From contig JBGSMB010000041.1 in NCBI GenBank assembly GCA_041740375.1, positions 1 to 8,634 on the forward strand: a stretch of 8,634 nt of DNA. Reading direction: 5' to 3'. The translations under genes and the position numbers were made by a program. Below, in pieces: positions 4,430 through 8,634 of the stretch; position 1 is the stretch's first letter, and each line of letters opens with the position of its first letter. The stretch is from JBGSMB01 sp041740375 (GTDB lineage: Bacteria; Patescibacteriota; Saccharimonadia; Saccharimonadales; JAGQMS01). The notes beneath the pieces were generated by a model. The model saw only the letters and a list, made by a program, of their open reading frames with translations, did no database searches and was not told the DNA's origin.

Positions 4430-5266
4430 ATGGCTGTCTCACAATACAAGCCGACCACTCCCGGCCAACGCGGCATGACAACTCAGGACTTTTCTGAGAT
4501 TACTACGAAGAAACCTCTAAAGTCTCTTTTAGTAATCAAGAAGAAGACTACAGGTCGCAACAACCAAGGGCGAATAACTACTCGTCATAAAGGTGGCGGT
4601 GTTAAGAGATACTACCGTCAAGTTCAGTTTGCTCTACCAGCAGGCGTTTCAGCTACTGTTGAACATATCGAATACGACCCAAACAGAACTGCGCGTATTG
4701 CACGTCTAAAGGATTCTACCGGCGCTTACCATTACATCATCGCCGCGCAAGGAATGAAGCAGGGCGACAAAATCGACTCACACGAAGAAGCTGCTATCGA
4801 AACTGGTAACAGATTACCTTTGAAGAGTATTCCTACTGGAAGTACGATTTATGGAATTGAATTACAGCCAGGCAAAGGCGCACAGCTAGTGCGAAGTGCT
4901 GGTACCGGTGCTCAACTTGTAGCAAAAGAAGGTACCTACGGACAAGTGCGATTACCTAGCGGCGAAGTTCGCAAGATTTTGCTTGAATGTATGGCGCATG
5001 TTGGTTCCGTCGGCAATGCTCAGCACCAGAATGTGAAGATCGGTAAAGCTGGTCGTTCACGACGAAAAGGTATTCGTCCTACAGTGCGTGGAGTTGTTAT
5101 GAACGCTGTCGACCACCCACACGGTGGTGGTGACGGTGGACGTCACCGAATGGCCCGTCCTCCTGTTACTCCATGGGGCCAAAAGACACTTGGTTACAAG
5201 ACACGTCGACGTAAAGATACGAGTAAATACATTGTTAAAAGTCGCCATGACGCGAAGAGGAAATAG
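4430..5266 (+). CDS. rplB: 50S ribosomal protein L2
   Basis: L2 is needed for subunit association and for the peptidyl transferase centre. The full 278 residues match the family length. Visible landmarks are RNNQGRITTRHKGGG (43-57), IEYDPNRTARIA (80-91), HVGSVGN (190-196) and the most conserved segment NAVDHPHGGGDGGRH (225-239). In that segment Asp228 and His229 fall at the positions studied in E. coli L2. The C-terminus RPPVTPWGQKTLGYKTR is typical. It starts two bases after the rplW stop and has an AAAGG-type binding site further back than its neighbours. Confidence 0.99.
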   Translation: MAVSQYKPTTPGQRGMTTQDFSEITTKKPLKSLLVIKKKTTGRNNQGRITTRHKGGGVKRYYRQVQFALPAGVSATVEHIEYDPNRTARIARLKDSTGAYHYIIAAQGMKQGDKIDSHEEAAIETGNRLPLKSIPTGSTIYGIELQPGKGAQLVRSAGTGAQLVAKEGTYGQVRLPSGEVRKILLECMAHVGSVGNAQHQNVKIGKAGRSRRKGIRPTVRGVVMNAVDHPHGGGDGGRHRMARPPVTPWGQKTLGYKTRRRKDTSKYIVKSRHDAKRK

Positions 5267-5268
5267 CT

Positions 5269-5538
5269 ATGAGTCGCTCACTTAAAAAAGGTATATTTAT
5301 TGATCCAAAGCTCATGAAGAAAGTCATGGCGCTTGGTCCTGAAGACCGTACAATCATCAAAACTTGGGCTCGTGCTAGCTCAATCCCACCAGAATTTGTA
5401 GGACGAACTATCGCTGTTCATAACGGTCGAGTTCATGTACCTGTGTTTATTTCTGAAAACATGGTTGGCCACAAGCTTGGCGAATTTTCACCAACACGTA
5501 AATTCCGCTCACACGGCGGAAAGTTAGCAAAGGGTTAA
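5269..5538 (+). CDS. rpsS: 30S ribosomal protein S19
   Basis: S19 forms a complex with S13 in the head of the small subunit, near the A-site tRNA. Its 89 residues match the usual size. The N-terminus MSRSLKKGIFID and the block GHKLGEFSPTRKFRSHGG (67-84) are diagnostic. GAGG precedes the ATG by seven to eight bases, inside the rplB 3' end. It starts two bases after rplB and ends four bases before rplV. Confidence 0.99.
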   Translation: MSRSLKKGIFIDPKLMKKVMALGPEDRTIIKTWARASSIPPEFVGRTIAVHNGRVHVPVFISENMVGHKLGEFSPTRKFRSHGGKLAKG

Positions 5539-5542
5539 GAAG

Positions 5543-5941
5543 ATGGCAGTATTAGCAGTAGCAAAAGGCGTCCGAATGAGCCCACGTAAAGTTGCAACCG
5601 TAGCAGCACTTGTTCGCGGTAGAAGCGTTGCAGACGCGCTTGTAATACTTGAGCACACCCCGCGAGCATCAGCAGCAGCAGTACGAAGCGTAGTGCGTAG
5701 TGCACAAGCAAACGCAGAGCACAATCATGGCTACAAGCCTCAGACTCTTCAGATTGTAGAGATTAGCGTTCACGCTGGACCACGCTTGAAGCGTTTCCGT
5801 CCCATTGCTCGAGGTAGCGCTAATCGATTCCAGCACAAAACTACGCACATCCGCGTATTAGTAGACGGTGAAAAGCGAGAAATTAAGAAAGCAACTCCAG
5901 TAGCCAAGAAGGCTGCTGCAACCGAGAAAGGTGCAAAATAA
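5543..5941 (+). CDS. rplV: 50S ribosomal protein L22
   Basis: L22 contacts all 23S domains. Its beta-hairpin reaches into the exit tunnel opposite L4 and is the classic site of macrolide-resistance changes. The family core runs from RMSPRKV (11-17) through AQANAEHN (54-61) to the hairpin region VHAGPRLKRFRPIARGSANR (76-95) and HKTTHIRVLV (98-107). The hairpin looks intact. The protein is 132 residues, against about 110 usually, because of a Lys/Ala-rich C-terminal tail (about 112-132, with KKATPVAKKAAATEK). The stop overlaps the rpsC start by one base. Confidence 0.98.
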   Translation: MAVLAVAKGVRMSPRKVATVAALVRGRSVADALVILEHTPRASAAAVRSVVRSAQANAEHNHGYKPQTLQIVEISVHAGPRLKRFRPIARGSANRFQHKTTHIRVLVDGEKREIKKATPVAKKAAATEKGAK

Positions 5942-6573
5942 TGGGCCACAAAGTAAATCCAATTAGTATGCGCCTGCAGGTTAACAAAGACTGGCGTAGT
6001 AAGTGGTTCGCAAGCAAGCGCGACTACACAACTTACCTAACAAACGATCTTGCAGTGCGACGAATGATAGTTACCAAACTAGGCACACGAGCAAGTATCA
6101 ATAAAGTAGATATTGAGCGATCAGCAAATCTGGTCACCGTAACAATCCACACTGCGAAAGCCGGTGTAGTTATTGGTCGCGGTGGTGTTGGAGCCCAAGA
6201 ACTAAAGCGTGATATCGAGGCAATCTACGGCGTACCAGTACGAGTAAATATCGAAGAGGTTAAAAAGCCAGAGCTTCACGCAAAGATTGTTGCTGAGAGC
6301 ATCGCTCACCAACTAGAACGTCGTATTGCTTTCCGTCGTGCTGTAAAGCAAGCTGCAGGAGCTGCTATGCGAGCTGGCGCGAAAGGTATTCGCATTGAAG
6401 TTGCCGGTCGACTTAACGGAAATGAAATGTCTCGTCGAGAAAAGACAATCGAAGGCAGCGTTCCACTTCATACTATACGAGCTAACATTGACTATTCTGC
6501 AGCTCGTGCACAATATCCTGGTTCTGGAATTATCGGCGTCAAAGTTTGGATCTATAAGGGCGAGGTAAACTAA
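5941..6573 (+). CDS. rpsC: 30S ribosomal protein S3
   Basis: S3 lines the mRNA entry channel and has helicase activity with S4 and S5. The 210 residues fit the shorter bacterial forms (E. coli 233). MGHKVNPISMRL opens the protein. The KH domain shows its GxxG loop at GRGG (79-82) inside VVIGRGGVGAQEL. The C-terminal domain is clear from AFRRAVKQA (130-138), GRLNGNEMSRREKTIEG (156-172) and the ending GVKVWIYKGEVN. An AAAGGTG ribosome binding site lies in the end of rplV. Confidence 0.99.
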   Translation: MGHKVNPISMRLQVNKDWRSKWFASKRDYTTYLTNDLAVRRMIVTKLGTRASINKVDIERSANLVTVTIHTAKAGVVIGRGGVGAQELKRDIEAIYGVPVRVNIEEVKKPELHAKIVAESIAHQLERRIAFRRAVKQAAGAAMRAGAKGIRIEVAGRLNGNEMSRREKTIEGSVPLHTIRANIDYSAARAQYPGSGIIGVKVWIYKGEVN

Positions 6574-6574
6574 C

Positions 6575-6985
6575 ATGTTGTTGCCTAACAAACTTAAGTA
6601 CCGAAGACACTTCAAAGGTCGAACACGTGGCGTAGCTACTAGTTTGAATACGATGTCTTTCGGTTCCTACGGACTACAAAGTCAAGAACTTGGTCGTATT
6701 ACTAGCCGCCAAATTGAAGCGTCCCGTCAAGCGATGACTCGTTATATCAAAAGAGGTGGAAAGATCTGGATCAGAATTTTCCCACACCTACCTGTTACGA
6801 GAAAGCCACAGGACGTCAAAATGGGTGGCGGTAAAGGTAGTCCTGAATATTTTGCAGCACGTGTGTATCCTGGAACAATCATGTTTGAGATGGACGGCGT
6901 TTCTGAAGAAGTTGCTCGTGAAGCAATGCGACTTGCAGCTCACAAACTCCCTGTTAAGACTAAGTTTATAGTGAAGGATGCCTAA
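6575..6985 (+). CDS. rplP: 50S ribosomal protein L16
   Basis: L16 is a late-assembly protein that positions the A-site tRNA acceptor arm. Its 136 residues equal the standard length. The start MLLPNKLKYRRHFKGR, the central SRQIEASRQAMTRYIKRGGKIW (44-65) and MGGGKGSPEYFAA (83-95) identify it. The residue before MG is Lys82 where E. coli has the hydroxylated Arg81, so that oxygenase target is not kept. The usual EYWV is EYFA here. It begins one base after the rpsC stop, with GAGGT about ten bases upstream. Confidence 0.98.
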   Translation: MLLPNKLKYRRHFKGRTRGVATSLNTMSFGSYGLQSQELGRITSRQIEASRQAMTRYIKRGGKIWIRIFPHLPVTRKPQDVKMGGGKGSPEYFAARVYPGTIMFEMDGVSEEVAREAMRLAAHKLPVKTKFIVKDA

Positions 6986-6989
6986 AGCC

Positions 6990-7247
6990 ATGAATAAGCA
7001 CATAAAAGAGCTTGAAAAGCTAACGCACGAACAACTACGTGTTAAGAGCAGTGAGCTCAAAAGCGAAATTGTTGATGTCAACAAGAGCATCAAGCTTGGT
7101 AATACTCAGAATTATCACTCAGCAAGAACCATGCGAAAGCAGCTTGCAAGAATGCAGACATTGCTAGCGCAACCCGAGAAAGTAACACCGAAGAAAGACG
7201 TTAAGGAAGCTAAGGCTACAAAGCCTAAGAAAGCGGAGAAGAAATAA
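6990..7247 (+). CDS. rpmC: 50S ribosomal protein L29 with long basic tail
   Basis: L29 sits at the tunnel exit beside L23. The two-helix core is recognisable: KELEKLTHEQLRVKSSEL, then YHSARTMRKQLARMQTLL (42-59). The family is normally 60-70 residues; here about 25 more follow (60-85), nearly all Lys, Ala, Pro and Glu. I chose the ATG at 6990 because GAAGG (6973-6977) would sit about 12 bases before it and the N-terminus then fits the family. The upstream in-frame ATG at 6978 (89 residues, overlapping the rplP stop by eight bases) directly abuts GAAGG and leaves no spacing, but it cannot be excluded. The stop overlaps rpsQ by one base. Confidence 0.95.
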   Translation: MNKHIKELEKLTHEQLRVKSSELKSEIVDVNKSIKLGNTQNYHSARTMRKQLARMQTLLAQPEKVTPKKDVKEAKATKPKKAEKK

Positions 7248-7564
7248 TGGCACGCACACTCACGGGTACAGTAGTTTCTACAAAAAGCGAAAAGACAATA
7301 ATTGTCGCCGTAGAAACGAAGAAGACTCACCCTATATACAAGAAGCAATATAAAGTAACCACTCGTTTTGCTGCACATGATGAAAAAAGTGAAGCAAAAG
7401 ACGGTGATAGGGTGCTTATTGTTGAAACACGTCCGATTAGTGCCACTAAGCGCTTCAAGCTAGAAACAATTGTTACAAAAGCTGGTATTGCTCATGTTGA
7501 TGATACTGTAGCCGCCAAGAAGCCTTCTACAAAGAAGAAGACAACAGAAAGTACGGAAGAATAG
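7247..7564 (+). CDS. rpsQ: 30S ribosomal protein S17
   Basis: S17 is a primary 16S rRNA-binding protein with an OB fold in the body of the small subunit. The fold is visible from LTGTVVSTKSEKTIIVAVE (5-23), through HPIYKKQYK (28-36) and FAAHDE (41-46), to GDRVLIVETRPISATKRFKL (53-72). It is 105 residues against about 80-90 in most bacteria. The excess is a low-complexity C-terminal tail (about 86-105) rich in Lys, Thr and Ser and ending STEE. The ribosome binding site GGAGAAG lies in the rpmC end. It ends in TAG, three bases before rplN. Confidence 0.97.
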   Translation: MARTLTGTVVSTKSEKTIIVAVETKKTHPIYKKQYKVTTRFAAHDEKSEAKDGDRVLIVETRPISATKRFKLETIVTKAGIAHVDDTVAAKKPSTKKKTTESTEE

Positions 7565-7567
7565 ACT

Positions 7568-7936
7568 ATGATACAGCAAGAATCACGACTTATTGTTTGC
7601 GACAATAGCGGCGCAAAAGAAATCCTTTGCATACGAGTGCTAGGCGGAACACGACGTCGCTACGCACACGTTGGCGATGTCATTGTAGCTACCGTAAAAG
7701 CAGCAAATCCTAGCGGTGCAGTAAAGAAGAAGACAGTTGTTAAAGCTGTAGTTGTTCGAACCAAAAACGCTATTCGAAGAAAAGACGGTACAGTAGTTAG
7801 ATTTGACGACAACGCGGCAGTAATTGTTAATGATGCAAAAGAGCCAAGAGGCACACGAATTTTTGGACCTGTACCTCGTGAACTACGAGAACAGGGCTAT
7901 TCAAAAATCATTAGCCTTGCTCCGGAGGTTGTGTAA
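7568..7936 (+). CDS. rplN: 50S ribosomal protein L14
   Basis: L14 lies at the subunit interface, forms bridges with 16S rRNA, and is the site where the silencing factor RsfS binds in other bacteria. At 122 residues it has exactly the standard length. MIQQESRLIVCDNSGAKE opens the protein; VGDVIVATVKAANPSG (35-50), NAAVIVND (82-89) and GTRIFGPVPRELRE (95-108) are diagnostic. No tail is present, unlike several neighbours. GGAAGA precedes the ATG within the rpsQ end; the stop overlaps rplX by one base. Confidence 0.99.
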   Translation: MIQQESRLIVCDNSGAKEILCIRVLGGTRRRYAHVGDVIVATVKAANPSGAVKKKTVVKAVVVRTKNAIRRKDGTVVRFDDNAAVIVNDAKEPRGTRIFGPVPRELREQGYSKIISLAPEVV

Positions 7937-8277
7937 TGAGAACTACAGAAAAGACAATCTACAAGATCAAGCTGAAAAAGGGTGACAACGTTGTTGTTAT
8001 TTCAGGGAAATACAAAGGAAAGACTGGCAAAGTCGAAGCAGTACACCCTTTCCTAAACAAAGTAACAGTTACCGGTGTAAATATCGTAAAGCGACATCGT
8101 AAGCCAACAAGGACAACGCCTCAGGGAACAATTGAAGAAATAACTAAGCCTATTTGGGTAAGTAAGGTAGCAATCGTAGAGCCTACAACCAAAAAGGCAA
8201 GTCGTATCGGCTACAGTACAGATAAAACAGGAAATAAAACTCGTATATATAAGACTTCAGGAAAGGAGATCAAATAA
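7936..8277 (+). CDS. rplX: 50S ribosomal protein L24
   Basis: L24 starts large-subunit assembly by binding the 5' end of 23S rRNA and lies at the tunnel exit. The KOW motif is clear at KKGDNVVVISGKYKGKTGKV (14-33), followed by VTVTGVNIVKRHRKPT (43-58). Length is 113 residues, slightly above the usual 100-105. The end (GNKTRIYKTSGKEIK) resembles the typical tail without zinc-binding cysteines. A strong GGAGG (7923-7927) precedes the ATG inside the last codons of rplN. The stop overlaps rplE by one base. Confidence 0.98.
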   Translation: MRTTEKTIYKIKLKKGDNVVVISGKYKGKTGKVEAVHPFLNKVTVTGVNIVKRHRKPTRTTPQGTIEEITKPIWVSKVAIVEPTTKKASRIGYSTDKTGNKTRIYKTSGKEIK

Positions 8278-8634
8278 TGGCTACTGCAACAAAACAACCA
8301 GCTACTACTCAACGTATGTTTGATCTTTATAAGTCTACCTATGCAAATGAGTTAAAGACTGAGTTGAACCTAGCAAACATTAACCAAGTTCCAAAACTTG
8401 AAAAGATTGTTCTAAATGTAGGCCTAGGACGTGCGAAAGAAGATAAAAAGGCTATCGAAGTTGCCAATAATACTCTTCGGAAAATCACTGGACAGTCACC
8501 TGTCGAAACTACCGCAAGGCTTTCAATTGCTTCATTTAAACTCCGCGAGGGGATGAAGATCGGTACAAAGGTAACACTTCGAGGTCAAAGGATGTATGAG
8601 TTCCTAGATAGGTTCATCACAATAGTTCTACCAC
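8277..8634 (+). CDS. rplE: 50S ribosomal protein L5, 5' part (cut by window end)
   Basis: L5 binds 5S rRNA in the central protuberance. Only the first 119 codons are inside the window; the frame is open to the last base. Recognisable parts are VPKLEKIVLNVGLG (38-51), the block RLSIASFKLREGMKIGTKVT (81-100) and LRGQRMYEFLDRF (101-113), the most conserved stretch of the family. AAAGGAG lies eight bases before the ATG in the end of rplX, and TAATG joins the two genes. About a third of the protein should follow beyond the window. Confidence 0.97.
   Translation, partial: MATATKQPATTQRMFDLYKSTYANELKTELNLANINQVPKLEKIVLNVGLGRAKEDKKAIEVANNTLRKITGQSPVETTARLSIASFKLREGMKIGTKVTLRGQRMYEFLDRFITIVLP

Noticed and set aside
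1..8634. Mobile elements, CRISPR arrays, defence systems
   Set aside because: I saw no transposase, integrase, long direct or inverted repeats, or regularly spaced repeats.

Overview
The window is the start of the S10 ribosomal-protein cluster of a small-genome bacterium, most likely a Patescibacteria/CPR member. Candidatus Saccharibacteria (TM7) is my best guess from the style of the ribosomal proteins; this is recognition, not a computed placement. The standard genetic code fits: none of the complete ribosomal-protein frames has an in-frame TGA and all reach family-typical lengths, which argues against SR1/Gracilibacteria, where TGA encodes glycine.

Left part (1-1173): an unrecognised soluble protein gene (43-525, +) converges with a gene for a small, exported, cationic four-cysteine protein (537-902, -). 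A 271-base divergent intergenic region follows. It holds a minus-strand promoter for the exported protein and two good plus-strand promoters for rpsJ. The first of these shares its -35 bases with the minus-strand promoter.

Middle part (1174-2833): rpsJ (S10) is followed by a weak terminator-like hairpin and is not adjacent to rplC. Three non-ribosomal genes lie between them: a three-helix membrane protein (1563-1838), a small acidic helical protein whose frame appears broken by a one-base indel (1874-2089, continuing in another frame to 2114), and a CxxCxxCC metal-binding-type protein (2206-2679) with a near-consensus promoter. A second near-consensus promoter overlaps the 3' end of that last gene and should drive the main operon. 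It is followed by a roughly 136-base leader with two mutually exclusive pairings, one ending in a T-run.

Right part (2834-8634): a compact run in the canonical order rplC-rplD-rplW-rplB-rpsS-rplV-rpsC-rplP-rpmC-rpsQ-rplN-rplX-rplE, with rplE cut by the window end. Six junctions are one-base TAATG overlaps and the other complete gaps are 1-4 bases, so translation is probably coupled. Together these genes make the core of the 50S subunit (L2, L3, L4, L14, L16), the exit-tunnel rim (L22, L23, L24, L29), and 30S head and body proteins (S3, S10, S17, S19). Several carry Lys/Ala-rich C-terminal tails. I saw no RNA genes, mobile elements or CRISPR arrays.
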